The notes: generated from the sequence alone by a model not told the origin. A stretch of 64,000 nt of DNA from Mucilaginibacter galii (GCF_014635825.1 NZ_BMDO01000009.1:186001-250000); one strand, 5' to 3'. Positions 53,941-63,399 are shown, numbered from the stretch's first letter. Made by a program: numbers and translations.

Positions 53941-54642
53941 TTAAGAGGTAATATATTGAGCTATATCCATGGCTAAATTTTCCAAGAAGACCTTTCGATC
54001 GGGTTGCGTATCCTCGATTTGAGGCGGCAGTTCATCCATATAACTAAAATGCCCGGCTTCCTCATCCAAAATAAATTCTACCTGGCCTTGCTTTTCAAAT
54101 ATTTGTTTCAACAGTAATGCTTTAGAAGGCGAAGTAACAGTATCCTTACCACCGTTACGCAGATAGATTTGCGTATCCACTGTTTGTAATGCGCCAGGGT
54201 GCATGAAAAAATCAACCGGTGGTGCCAAAAGAGCAAGCCGTTCAAACTTCCAAATTGAATGGATACCAAGTTGGTGCCCCGAAGACGTTAACGCCTTTCC
54301 TCCAGCAAGCACGAGCAACAATGTGCCTCCTATAGAGTGCCCTATACCTACCATGGGTATATGCGCATGTGAATATAGCCTCAAAACAATTTCAAGCATT
54401 TCAATGCGGGCATCCAGTTCCTCTTTTGAAGCCGTTAATGGTATCAGCAGTTCAAAATGAGGGGCAATGATAGTGCATCCCTGCTGCGCCAAAGCCCTTA
54501 ATAGCGGAAGATGTCTAACCGGGCTTCCGCCACGCCCTGCTGCAAAAATACCTACGCATAATGGTTGCTTGGCTTCTAATAGGGTTACGGTAAATTCCTT
54601 TCCGTTACTTTGTATCAACTGCGTACTTTCAGAAAAATCCAT
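53941..54642 (-). CDS. Alpha/beta hydrolase (dienelactone-hydrolase-like)
   Basis: The 233-residue cytoplasmic hydrolase has a Ser nucleophile in GIGHSIGGTLLLVLAGG, a probable Asp in RNGGKDTVTSPSKA, and a His in DEEAGHFSYMDELP. The N-terminal GIFAAGRGGSPVRHLPLLRALAQQG replaces the usual HGxx oxyanion motif. No signal peptide. It stands alone, divergent from the outer-membrane gene at 55136. I cannot name a substrate. Confidence 0.82.
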   Translation of the reverse strand: MDFSESTQLIQSNGKEFTVTLLEAKQPLCVGIFAAGRGGSPVRHLPLLRALAQQGCTIIAPHFELLIPLTASKEELDARIEMLEIVLRLYSHAHIPMVGIGHSIGGTLLLVLAGGKALTSSGHQLGIHSIWKFERLALLAPPVDFFMHPGALQTVDTQIYLRNGGKDTVTSPSKALLLKQIFEKQGQVEFILDEEAGHFSYMDELPPQIEDTQPDRKVFLENLAMDIAQYITS

Positions 54643-55135
54643 GATCTAAATTTTATAGTCTATAATGTATAAACATCTTAATTTTTAAACTGAAACACTA
54701 CCCTAAATTAAGGCATGAAAACAATTGGATTTTGAGGCGAAACAAATTTACTGCTTTTCAATGTCCTTCTTTTGCCATTGATCAAGACTCGCCTAATTTA
54801 ATTAATATGTTGTTTTATGGACAGGCATTTGTGTGTTAACTCAAACCCATTGAAGTGAACACGAACTTGATTTACCATACGGGATTGATTTAAGCTATAT
54901 TCTTAATCGCCCAACTTGGGTGTTAATCCAAGCTTAGTTTAATCCGGTTAAACAATGTCGGCTTAAATGTAGTCGTGGTAATTCAATCCATCCCCGACCA
55001 CTATAATTGCTACTCTTCTTCTAATGTTAATTTCTGTTAATAAATGTTAAATAATTGGCTTTTCGGTGTTTAAACGCATTTACATTTTAATACTAAATTT
55101 TTAGTTTATATCTTAACACCCACAAAACCTTATAC
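54643..55135. promoter_or_regulatory. Divergent region upstream of the TonB-family OMP gene
   Basis: These 493 bp hold no gene. Three TGTTAA words occur at exact 10-bp spacing (55025-55030, 55035-55040, 55045-55050), about 85-110 bp before the ATG at 55136. A regulator could read this helically phased direct repeat. No clear promoter box was found. Confidence 0.45.
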
Positions 55136-57976
55136 ATGAAGTTATCTTACCTCCTACTGCTTCTGTGCCTAATTACGTCTGTTTCATTTGCTCAAACCGG
55201 TTATTCGGTTAGGGGAAGTGTTGCCGATACCGTGGCTAATGTGAAGCTGGCCAACACCAGTATCTCTGTTTTAAACGCCAAAGACTCTACCCTGCGCAAG
55301 TTTACGCGGGCCGGTGCCGATGGCAGCTTTACCATGAACGGGCTGGGGAAAGGCAAATTCATTTTGCTGGTTACTTACCCAAAATATGCCGATTATGTAG
55401 AAGAGTTTACGCTCGATTCTGTTAAAACCACGCATAATTTTGGCCGTATCAGCGTTATTCTTAAATCGCGTTTGTTAGAAGGTGTAATTGTGAAAGGCAC
55501 CCGTGCTGCCATTAAAATAAAAGGTGATACTACTGAGTTTAACGCCTCCAGCTTTACCGTGCAGGCCAATGCCAAGGTGGAAGACCTGTTAAAGCAACTA
55601 CCCGGTATACAAATAGATAAAGACGGCAAAATAACCGCACAAGGCCAAACCGTAAACAAGGTACTGGTAGACGGTGAAGAGTTTTTTGGCGATGACCCTA
55701 CCCTGGTAACCAAAAACCTACGCGCCGATATGGTTGATAAGGTACAGCTTTATGATAAAGCCAGCGACCAGGCTGCATTTACCGGGATAGACGATGGGCA
55801 GAAATCTAAGACCATTAACATTAAACTCAAAGAAGATAAAAAGAACGGTTATTTTGGTAAAGCCGATGTAGGTGTGGGTACCAAAGACTTTTACCAGGCA
55901 CAGGTAGCGGTAAACAAATTTGCCGGTAAAGAAAAAATGTCGGCCTATGGTACGCTGGCCAATACCGGTAAAACGGGTTTAGGCTGGGAAGATTCAAATA
56001 AATTTGGCACCTCGGGCAGTAACGTAGAGTTTGTGGATGGAGGCATCAGCATTTACTCTAACGGGGGCGATGATATTGAAGGCTGGGGAGGCCGCTACGA
56101 TGGTGAAGGTATACCGGTAGCCCGTGCCGGCGGTGTGCATTACGATAATAAGTGGGGTACCGATAAGCAAACTATTAACGGCAATTATAAAATAGGCTCG
56201 TTAACCGTAAACGGCGATCGTAATAACCAATCGCAAAATAACCTGCCCGGCAGCCAAACCAACAGCGCCAGCATTATTAACACCAACACCGACCAACGCT
56301 TTAATAATTATATTTTCAGGCAAAAAGCCGATGCTACGTACAATTACAAAATTGACAGTACATCAAACATTAAGCTTTCTGTAGATGGTACCTTTAAAAA
56401 TGTGGAAAGCAACAATACTAACGTAACCCGTGGTGAGCGTGGCAACGGCCAGTTAATTAATACAGAAGACCGTAATACCGATAGCAAGGGCGATGAAAAA
56501 ACATTTAACTTTTCGGCATTTTATACTAAAAAATTAAAAAAAGCAGGTCGCACCCTATCTGTTAATTTAACTCAGTCTTTAGATCAAAATAACAATAATG
56601 GCTTCCTGTATTCTAACATCGAAGCCTTTGATACCTTGGGTGTGTCCAGCCGCAAACAACTAACCGACCAGTACAAGATCAACAAAGTAGAAACTTCTAT
56701 ATTCAACAGTAACATTACCTACACCGAGCCTTTCTCCAAATCATTCTCCCTGGTTGCCAACTATGGCATTGGTGTAAGCAACAGCACGGCCGACCGCAGA
56801 ACATTCAGCCCCGCAGTAGCTAACCCCGGCCGCAATCAGGACCAGGCACTTTATAACACTTTGGTAGACTCGTTGACTAACAACTACCGTTTAGATCAAT
56901 TAACCAACCAGGGTGGCTTGGTTTTTAACTATAAGAAAGATAAAACCACCATAAACTTTGGTACCAAAGTGGCCGCCGTTAGGTTTGAGCAGTTAAATAA
57001 AATTAACAACCGTGAGTTTGACCGCAACTTTGTAAACTGGAACCCGCAGGCTTCGTACCAATACCGTTTTTCGCAGCAAAAATCGTTCAGGTTCAACTAC
57101 AACGGTAGTACCCGCCAACCTACTATAGATCAAATACAGCCTATTATTAACAATACAAACCCACTGTACCTGGTGGTGGGTAATCCTAATCTTACGCCAT
57201 CGTTCACCAACCGCTTCTCTATCTCTTACAACTCGTACAAGGTGTTAAGTAACCGCTCTATTTATATAAGCGGTTCTTACTCGCTTACCTCAAACCCAAT
57301 TGTAAGCAATGTAAGCACCAACAGAAATACCGGTTTTACTACCAGCCAGTCGGTTAACTTAACCGGCGAAACGCCAACCAATTTTTATGTATACAGCGGT
57401 ATAAACAGCAAGATCAAATTTTTGGGCGGTATAAGCGCTGGTATTGGTGCAAACACCAACGGTAGCACTTACTTTAACATGGTGAACGGTGCGTTGAACC
57501 GTACACGTTCAAACAGCTATTCGGCTACCATAAACCTGCAAAAGTACAAAGAGAAGAAGTTTGACCTGTATGCCAATATTGGCCCAACTTACAACTACAG
57601 CGTATCCTCTTTAAACCCCGAAATAAACAACAATGGCGGAGGTTTTACAACCAACCATTCCTTTAACTATTACCTGCCCGGTAAATTCCAGATAGGTACC
57701 GATGGCAACTACGAGTACCGTGCGCCTACCAAGTCGTTCGACCAAAAGTTCAGCCGCTTTTTAGTGAATGCCTACGTTCAAAAAGCGTTCTTTAAATCTG
57801 AGAGCCTGAAGATAAAAGCTAACGTGAACGATATTTTTAACCAGAATAAAGGTTTTGATCGTAGTGCATCGGGCAACTTAATTACACAAAGCAGCTATAC
57901 TACCATTAAGCGGTACTTTATGCTGTCTATAGTTTACGATTTCAGCAAAATGGGTGGTTCATCCGACATAAAATAA
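55136..57976 (+). CDS. TonB-family outer membrane beta-barrel protein
   Basis: The 946-residue protein has a signal peptide ending SVSFAQ. A carboxypeptidase-regulatory-like domain (about residues 25-110) leads to a plug-like region (VEDLLKQLPGIQIDKDGKITAQGQTV and VLVDGEEFFGDDP), then KSKTINIKLKEDKKNGYFGKADVGVG, and a long barrel of OMP_b-brl_3 type ending MLSIVYDFSKMGG. It is not a SusC: no SusC plug signature and no SusD partner. Its partner is the GLPGLI gene 4 bp downstream, a pairing that is common in Bacteroidota. The cargo is unknown; metal or peptide uptake is possible. Confidence 0.9.
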   Translation: MKLSYLLLLLCLITSVSFAQTGYSVRGSVADTVANVKLANTSISVLNAKDSTLRKFTRAGADGSFTMNGLGKGKFILLVTYPKYADYVEEFTLDSVKTTHNFGRISVILKSRLLEGVIVKGTRAAIKIKGDTTEFNASSFTVQANAKVEDLLKQLPGIQIDKDGKITAQGQTVNKVLVDGEEFFGDDPTLVTKNLRADMVDKVQLYDKASDQAAFTGIDDGQKSKTINIKLKEDKKNGYFGKADVGVGTKDFYQAQVAVNKFAGKEKMSAYGTLANTGKTGLGWEDSNKFGTSGSNVEFVDGGISIYSNGGDDIEGWGGRYDGEGIPVARAGGVHYDNKWGTDKQTINGNYKIGSLTVNGDRNNQSQNNLPGSQTNSASIINTNTDQRFNNYIFRQKADATYNYKIDSTSNIKLSVDGTFKNVESNNTNVTRGERGNGQLINTEDRNTDSKGDEKTFNFSAFYTKKLKKAGRTLSVNLTQSLDQNNNNGFLYSNIEAFDTLGVSSRKQLTDQYKINKVETSIFNSNITYTEPFSKSFSLVANYGIGVSNSTADRRTFSPAVANPGRNQDQALYNTLVDSLTNNYRLDQLTNQGGLVFNYKKDKTTINFGTKVAAVRFEQLNKINNREFDRNFVNWNPQASYQYRFSQQKSFRFNYNGSTRQPTIDQIQPIINNTNPLYLVVGNPNLTPSFTNRFSISYNSYKVLSNRSIYISGSYSLTSNPIVSNVSTNRNTGFTTSQSVNLTGETPTNFYVYSGINSKIKFLGGISAGIGANTNGSTYFNMVNGALNRTRSNSYSATINLQKYKEKKFDLYANIGPTYNYSVSSLNPEINNNGGGFTTNHSFNYYLPGKFQIGTDGNYEYRAPTKSFDQKFSRFLVNAYVQKAFFKSESLKIKANVNDIFNQNKGFDRSASGNLITQSSYTTIKRYFMLSIVYDFSKMGGSSDIK

Positions 57977-57980
57977 GATC

Positions 57981-58763
57981 ATGAAAAGCATACGTTCAAT
58001 TATCACACTTTGCTTCCTGCTGTTGACCGGCAACCTGGTTATGGCGCAAAACGCACATTTTACCACCAGTGGTACCATAGAGTTCGAAAAAAGCATTAAC
58101 ATGTACGCGATCATTAAAAAAATGATCACTAAAGACAATGAAAGCTATTTTAACCCGGCATTTGACCAGTACAAAAAAACGCAGCCACAGTTTAAGAAAA
58201 TGAAAAGCGTGATGACCTTTGCCGATAGCAAGGTTTTATACACGCCCTTGCCAGATGACCCTACCACTAACAACGGCTTTTTTGGCAGCAGCCCTATTAA
58301 TACGCAGATCAACACCATTGCTACCGATTTGGCTACCGGCAGCAGCATTACACAGAAAAAGATTTTTGAAGAGATCTTTTTAGTGAAAGACAGCCTGCGC
58401 AAGATCAACTGGAAAGTAACCGACGAATTTCGCGAAATAGCCGGTTTTAACTGCCGCCGGGCCAATGCCGTGGTAATGGATTCAATTTACGTGGTGGCCT
58501 TTTATACTGAAGAGATAGCCGTGTCTTGCGGTCCCGAATCTTTTACAGGTTTACCGGGTATGATATTAGGCGTTGCCCTTCCACACGATAATACTACCTG
58601 GTTTGCCACCAAGGTTACCGATGTAAGCGTACCGCCAGCCAAGCTGGCACCGCCAACCAAGGGTAAAGCTGTAAATAATAAAACCCTGCGTACCACGCTG
58701 GAAGCCGCCACAGGTGATTGGGGTAAAGAGTCGGCGCTGATACTCAAAGCTGCGTTATTATAA
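57981..58763 (+). CDS. GLPGLI-family protein
   Basis: The 260-residue exported protein has a signal peptide ending LVMAQ. FTGLPGMILGVALPHDNTTWFATKV near residue 190 is the motif that names the family. Around it lie two Cys (FNCRRANAV and AVSCGPES) that could form a disulfide. Family function is unknown; members are usually next to TonB-family barrels, as here, with only 4 bp between. It is probably periplasmic and may assist the barrel. The stop codon lies inside its own terminator hairpin. Confidence 0.9.
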   Translation: MKSIRSIITLCFLLLTGNLVMAQNAHFTTSGTIEFEKSINMYAIIKKMITKDNESYFNPAFDQYKKTQPQFKKMKSVMTFADSKVLYTPLPDDPTTNNGFFGSSPINTQINTIATDLATGSSITQKKIFEEIFLVKDSLRKINWKVTDEFREIAGFNCRRANAVVMDSIYVVAFYTEEIAVSCGPESFTGLPGMILGVALPHDNTTWFATKVTDVSVPPAKLAPPTKGKAVNNKTLRTTLEAATGDWGKESALILKAALL

Positions 58764-58777
58764 CGCAGCTTTATTTT
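58746..58777 (+). terminator. Terminator overlapping the GLPGLI stop
   Basis: AAAGCTGCGTTA (58746-58757) and TAACGCAGCTTT (58761-58772) are perfect 12-bp arms with a 3-nt loop, followed by ATTTT. The stop codon (58761-58763) is in the right arm. Confidence 0.82.
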
Positions 58778-58826
58778 AATCCCCTCTTGATATTTTAATC
58801 CCCTCTTGAGAGGGGCAGGGGTGTGT
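58772..58826. repeat. 19-bp tandem duplication and REP-like hairpin
   Basis: The 19-mer TATTTTAATCCCCTCTTGA occurs twice head to tail (58772-58790 and 58791-58809). The second copy runs into CCCCTCT-TG-AGAGGGG (58800-58815) followed by CAGGGGTGTGTT. The latter is like short palindromes scattered between genes in many Bacteroidota. The first copy lacks the right arm. Confidence 0.6.
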
Positions 58827-58860
58827 TAATAAAGTGCAATAGCTTATTGCCCTATCTAAT

Positions 58861-59130
58861 TTATCTGCCAAACAAGCGCATAATTCTTTGCCTGAAACTG
58901 CTGTACTCCGGCTGGCTAAACACCAACTGCTCAACGCCTTTAATTTGAGTCTTGAGCTGTTGCCTGCCTCGTAGCTGCACCAACTGGTGTACCTTGCGCT
59001 GCCACTCAACGGTTTCGTAAAGTTCGGGGCAAAGCATGAGTTTGGCATCAAATACCAGTTTATCTCCGCTTGGTAATTGCTGCAGCAGGTAGCGGTCTAT
59101 ACGCTGGGTATCAAATGCAGAAGTCTTCAT
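58861..59130 (-). CDS. Small sigma-factor-linked protein
   Basis: The 89-residue protein has ATG at 59130 inside the end of the sigma-factor gene (20-bp overlap, different frame), which indicates translational coupling. The sequence (FDTQRIDRYLLQQLPSGDKLVFDAKLMLCPELYETVEWQRKVHQLV) resembles the short cytoplasmic N-terminal part of Bacteroidota anti-sigma proteins but has no membrane helix. It may be a one-domain anti-sigma factor or accessory. No zinc motif is present. Function inferred from position only. Confidence 0.72.
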   Translation of the reverse strand: MKTSAFDTQRIDRYLLQQLPSGDKLVFDAKLMLCPELYETVEWQRKVHQLVQLRGRQQLKTQIKGVEQLVFSQPEYSSFRQRIMRLFGR

Positions 59131-59641
59131 ACGTGAGGGCTTTTTCTTTTACTTTGTTGCGCACTTTCTCTAAACATTTATGCTTTTGCACCGTGGCCGA
59201 GCGCTCGCCCGAAAGGCCAAACTGCTCGGCTATTTCGCGCATGCTCTGCTTGTCGTAATAATAGGCCTGCAGCATATCCATACATTTTTTGCCCGCTGCT
59301 TCCAGGTAACGCAACAGTCGGCCGGTTGATGGGGTGGCGATATTTTCTTCAGGCAATTCGGTATAATTCAGCACATCATCGGTTACAAGCCTGCCTTGCT
59401 TTTGCTGCTGATGATACCACAGGTGCTTGGCTATTCCCAGCAGGTAAGCCTTTTCGCTGTGGGTTAACTGTAAATTACCGTCCACCGTTTTCTCATAATA
59501 AATCACCAGTGCATCCTGGAAAATATCTTTGGCCTCGTCGAGGGTACCGCCATGTTTGCTTACGTATTGCGCTATAGCCGGAAAGGCAGTCGTATAGAGC
59601 TTAAGCAGCCAGTCGTGCCGTTGTTGTTCTGTGGTTGTCAT
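59111..59641 (-). CDS. ECF-type RNA polymerase sigma factor
   Basis: The 176-residue sigma-70-family factor has region 2 at about residues 15-85 (KHGGTLDEAKDIFQDALVIYYEK, then YLLGIAKHLWYHQQQKQG). Region 4 covers about 110-170 (DMLQAYYYDKQSMREIAEQFGLSGERSATVQKHKCLEKVRNKV), the recognition helix containing SGERSATVQKHK. The region 2-4 linker is short. It is co-transcribed with the small overlapping ORF, which could modulate it. Genes it controls are not evident; the nearest is the divergent GH63-like gene. Confidence 0.9.
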   Translation of the reverse strand: MTTTEQQRHDWLLKLYTTAFPAIAQYVSKHGGTLDEAKDIFQDALVIYYEKTVDGNLQLTHSEKAYLLGIAKHLWYHQQQKQGRLVTDDVLNYTELPEENIATPSTGRLLRYLEAAGKKCMDMLQAYYYDKQSMREIAEQFGLSGERSATVQKHKCLEKVRNKVKEKALTYEDFCI

Positions 59642-59773
59642 CGTCAGTATTTTTAGTATAACAGATGCTTTATTTTAACGTGTAGAATAAATTAAATATA
59701 TCACCTAAATTTCAATAACAATATCTGTACAAAGTAAAACATTGGCTGCATTGAATATGCAACGAGGTTTGTG

Positions 59774-62419
59774 ATGGTAAACTATTATCTTACCGCCCTT
59801 GTTCAACCTTTACATATGGATGCTGAGAAATTACGACTACAGGAGCATTACGCCAACAACACCAACTGGCTAAAATGGGGGCCCTATGTTTCTGAAAGGC
59901 AATGGGGCACCGTGCGCGAAGATTATAGTGCCGATGGCAACGCCTGGAACTTTATTACCCATGATATGGCCCGCAGCAAGGCCTACCGCTGGGGCGAAGA
60001 AGGCATAGCCGGTATAAGCGACGAAAAACAGCAACTATGCCTGAGCCTGGCCCTATGGAACGGCAAAGACCCCATATTGAAAGAGCGCCTGTTTGGCCTC
60101 ACCAACAGTGAAGGTAACCATGGAGAGGATGTAAAAGAGCTATACTATTATCTTGACAGCACACCTACACACAGCTACCTTAAAATGCTGTATAAGTATC
60201 CACAGCAGGCTTATCCTTACAGTCAGTTGGTACAAGAAAATAAGCGCCGCAGCAAACACGAGGCTGAGTTTGAACTCATAGATACGGGTTTGTTTGACCA
60301 CGATGAATATTTTGATGTGTTTACCGAGTACGCCAAAAATGCAGAAGAGGATATCTTAGTTCAATACACTATTCACAACCGCGCAGGGGCCGAAGCTAAT
60401 TTACATGTACTGCCGCAGCTATGGTTTAGAAATACCTGGTTTGACGGCAGCATTAAGCCCTATATCCTTTACGAGGGCAACAATACGCTCTTATTGCATC
60501 ACGAGAAGCTTGGCGAATACTACTGCTACGCAGATGGTGCCGCGGAAACTATATTTACTAATAATGAAACTAATGAGCAAAAGCTGTACAATTCGGCTAA
60601 TGACACACCTTATGTAAAGGATGCGTTTAATAACTTAGTTGTAAATAACGATGCCGGTGCCATTAACCCTAACCATGAAGGCACTAAAGCAGCTTTTTGG
60701 TACCAGGTAACCGTACCAACCAAAAGCAGTGTGGTTGTTCGCCTGCGTTTAAGCAAGGGCAAGCGGTTCAAGCCGTTCGACGACTTTGATTCTACCCTAA
60801 AGCTACGCCAAACCGAAGCTGACACCTTTTACGACGGCTTGCATTCCTCCAAATCTAGCGATGATGAAAGACTGGTACAACGCCAAGCCTGGGCAGGCAT
60901 GCTGTGGAGTAAGCAGTATTATAATTATAACGTTAAGCGCTGGTTAGACGGCGACCCGCACGAACCTATTCCGCCCGGTAAACGCAAGGATGGCCGTAAT
61001 AACCACTGGAAACACTTTGTGGCCGAAGACATTATTTCTATGCCCGATAAATGGGAATACCCCTGGTTTGCTGCGTGGGACCTTGCCTTTCATTGCATTA
61101 CCCTGGCGCCCCTTGATGCGGGCTTTGCTAAAAAACAGCTACGTATGCTGGTAAGTGCCAGTTACATTCATCCTAACGGACAATTACCCGCTTATGAATG
61201 GGATTTTGGCGATGTGAACCCACCCGTACATGCCATGGCTACCTGGGAAGTGTACACTGCAGATCGCCGTATAACCGGGCAACAAGACCTGATGTTTCTG
61301 GAAGAGATCTTTCAAAAGCTACTCATGAACTTTACCTGGTGGGTAAACCGTAAGGATAGCGAGGGCAACAACATTTTTGAAGGCGGCTTTTTAGGCCTCG
61401 ATAACATAGGCGTGTTTAACCGCAGCGCACCTGCTCCCGGCGGCGGCAACCTGGAACAGGCCGATGGTACCAGTTGGATGGCCATGTACTCGCTCAATAT
61501 GATGCGCATTGCCCTGGAACTGGCCCTGCATAATAAAGCTTATGAAAGTATGGCCGTTAAATTTGCCGAACACTTTTTATACATCGCTGGTTCGCTGGCC
61601 AATATGGGCGAAGATTCTTTAGGCCTATGGGACGACCAGGACGGTTTTTATTACGATGTACTGCGCCACCCCGATTGCAGTTGGGACCGCCTGCGCCTGC
61701 GCACGCTGGTAGGGCTTATCCCCATGTTTGCCGTTATTGTATTTGATGAAGCAAAATGGAAAAACCTTCCCTTGTTTAGCGAACGCCTCGACTGGTTTAT
61801 GCAGCAGCGCCCCGACCTGGTTGACCTCGTTAGCCGCTGGAAAGACACCAAAGGCAATCAAAAGCACTTGTTTTCCCTGTTGCGGGGCCACCGTATGAAA
61901 CTGCTGTTGAAACGCATGCTGGATACCAATGAGTTTTTGTCCGATTATGGGATACGCTCTATCTCCAAAGTTTACGAGCAGCAGCCTTACCAATACTTTC
62001 TTAACGGGGCCGATTACTCGGTAAAGTATACGCCTGCCGAAAGCGACAGCAATATGTTTGGCGGTAACAGCAACTGGCGTGGCCCTATATGGATGCCTAT
62101 TAATTACCTGCTCATTTGCTCATTAGACCGTTTTCAGGAATATTACACCGATGATTTCAGGGTGGAGTACCCTACCGGCTCGGGTCAATACTTTTCACTC
62201 GCCGAAATTGCACAGGCTTTGCGCGAACGGTTGAAGAATATCTTTTTAAAAGATGGGCAAGGTAATCGCCCTGTATTTGGCGGGCATCCAAAATTGAACA
62301 CCGACCCACACTTTAAAGACTACATCCTGTTCCACGAATATTTTCATGGCGACAATGGCAAAGGTTTAGGTGCGAGCCATCAAACCGGGTGGACAGGCTT
62401 GGTGGCATTGCTTATATAG
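59774..62419 (+). CDS. GH63/MGH1-like glycoside hydrolase
   Basis: The protein of about 881 residues matches the GH63 C-terminal/MGH1-like (alpha/alpha)6 hydrolases: WKRWGPY-like NTNWLKWGPYVSERQWGTVREDYS at the start, KHFVAEDIISMPDKWEYPWFAAWDLAFH (Asp), GQLPAYEWDFGDVNPP (Glu/Asp), and NSNWRGPIWMPINYL near the C-terminus. No signal peptide, so cytoplasmic. It may act on glucosyl- or mannosylglycerate-type compounds or alpha-glucosides; the substrate is unproved. GTG 59771 and ATG 59774 follow GAGG (59764-59767), an unusual Shine-Dalgarno for this genome; ATG 59816 would match relatives better. Confidence 0.87.
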   Translation: MVNYYLTALVQPLHMDAEKLRLQEHYANNTNWLKWGPYVSERQWGTVREDYSADGNAWNFITHDMARSKAYRWGEEGIAGISDEKQQLCLSLALWNGKDPILKERLFGLTNSEGNHGEDVKELYYYLDSTPTHSYLKMLYKYPQQAYPYSQLVQENKRRSKHEAEFELIDTGLFDHDEYFDVFTEYAKNAEEDILVQYTIHNRAGAEANLHVLPQLWFRNTWFDGSIKPYILYEGNNTLLLHHEKLGEYYCYADGAAETIFTNNETNEQKLYNSANDTPYVKDAFNNLVVNNDAGAINPNHEGTKAAFWYQVTVPTKSSVVVRLRLSKGKRFKPFDDFDSTLKLRQTEADTFYDGLHSSKSSDDERLVQRQAWAGMLWSKQYYNYNVKRWLDGDPHEPIPPGKRKDGRNNHWKHFVAEDIISMPDKWEYPWFAAWDLAFHCITLAPLDAGFAKKQLRMLVSASYIHPNGQLPAYEWDFGDVNPPVHAMATWEVYTADRRITGQQDLMFLEEIFQKLLMNFTWWVNRKDSEGNNIFEGGFLGLDNIGVFNRSAPAPGGGNLEQADGTSWMAMYSLNMMRIALELALHNKAYESMAVKFAEHFLYIAGSLANMGEDSLGLWDDQDGFYYDVLRHPDCSWDRLRLRTLVGLIPMFAVIVFDEAKWKNLPLFSERLDWFMQQRPDLVDLVSRWKDTKGNQKHLFSLLRGHRMKLLLKRMLDTNEFLSDYGIRSISKVYEQQPYQYFLNGADYSVKYTPAESDSNMFGGNSNWRGPIWMPINYLLICSLDRFQEYYTDDFRVEYPTGSGQYFSLAEIAQALRERLKNIFLKDGQGNRPVFGGHPKLNTDPHFKDYILFHEYFHGDNGKGLGASHQTGWTGLVALLI

Positions 62420-62517
62420 GTTGAGGAATTTAGCTCATAACTACAAAAAACTTCAATAAGTGCAAACCTCTTCTAAGCTTTAGGCTTTTATATTAAAAAA
62501 TCACTAAACACGACCCA

Positions 62518-63288
62518 ATGAACCGATTTGAAAATAAAGTAGCTCTGGTAACCGGAAGCAGTCAGGGTATAGGCGCAGCCTGTGCCATTCGCCTTGCTGC
62601 CGACGGTGCCGACATTATACTGAACGGCCGAAGCTTTGACGAGCGCGGCGAAAAACTGATCAAGCAAATTACCGATATGGGCAGGCGTGCTCATTTCATC
62701 GAAGCCGATGTAAGTAAAACTCCAAATGTAGTTAAATTAGTAACCGATGCCATTGCAGTATACGGCCAGTTAGACATACTGGTAAACAATGCCGGCGTTG
62801 AAAAGAACAATGATTTTTGGAACGTTACTGAAGAGGAGTACGATTTTGTAATGGATACGAATTTAAAGGGTGTATTTTTCGGTATTCAGGCTTTTGTTAA
62901 ATACTGTAAGGATAAGCAACGCGCAGGGGTGATCATTAATATGAGCTCTGTGCACGAGGAAATTATATTTCCGCATTTTGCAGCTTATTGTGCCAGTAAG
63001 GGAGCCCTAAAAATGCTGACCCGTAACCTGGCCACAGAATTGGCTCCTTTAAATATGCGGATTAACAATGTAGCGCCGGGCGCCATTGCCACCCCTATCA
63101 ACAAAAAACTGATGGACAACCCCGAAAAGCTGGCTGGGGTGATAGACAATATTCCGATGAAGAAGATGGGTACCCCCGAAGATGTGGCCGCCCTGGTAGC
63201 TTTCTTAGCATCGGATGATGCCAAGTATGTAACCGGTTCTACTTACTTTGTTGATGGTGGATTAACTTACCATTACGAAGAGCAATAA
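62518..63288 (+). CDS. SDR-family dehydrogenase (glucose 1-dehydrogenase-like)
   Basis: The 256-residue classical SDR has cofactor motif TGSSQGIG (12-19), NNAGVEKN, catalytic Ser144, Tyr157 and Lys161 (YCASK), then PGAIATP and a C-terminal DGGLTYHYEEQ that is typical of the glucose 1-dehydrogenase-like group. An Arg after the first strand (NGRS) favours NADP. Expected to oxidise glucose or another polyol or sugar in the cytoplasm. It lies 98 bp after the GH63-like gene on the same strand and may use its product, though no common transcript is proved. Confidence 0.92.
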   Translation: MNRFENKVALVTGSSQGIGAACAIRLAADGADIILNGRSFDERGEKLIKQITDMGRRAHFIEADVSKTPNVVKLVTDAIAVYGQLDILVNNAGVEKNNDFWNVTEEEYDFVMDTNLKGVFFGIQAFVKYCKDKQRAGVIINMSSVHEEIIFPHFAAYCASKGALKMLTRNLATELAPLNMRINNVAPGAIATPINKKLMDNPEKLAGVIDNIPMKKMGTPEDVAALVAFLASDDAKYVTGSTYFVDGGLTYHYEEQ

Positions 63289-63305
63289 GCTAAGCCAATT
63301 AGCTC

Positions 63306-63399
63306 AATGTCATTGCGAGGAGCGATAGCGACGTGGCAATCTCTTTACGCTTAGTTACCTCGCGTTGCAGATTGCCACGCTAACGCTCGCAATGACATT
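63306..63399. repeat. REP/BIME-type inverted repeat element
   Basis: AATGTCATTGCGAG (63306-63319) pairs exactly with CTCGCAATGACATT (63386-63399). The inner arms AGCGATAGCGACGTGGCAATCT and AGATTGCCACGCTAACGCT pair with small gaps around a loop of about 20 nt. Elements beginning GTCATTGCGAG and containing GTGGCAATC are dispersed in Bacteroidota and other genomes. It lies between convergent genes and could also act as a terminator. Confidence 0.75.

Noticed and set aside
58776-59051. 91-codon minus-strand frame overlapping the sigma-linked ORF
   Set aside because: It runs through the REP-like repeat and overlaps the better ORF in another frame.
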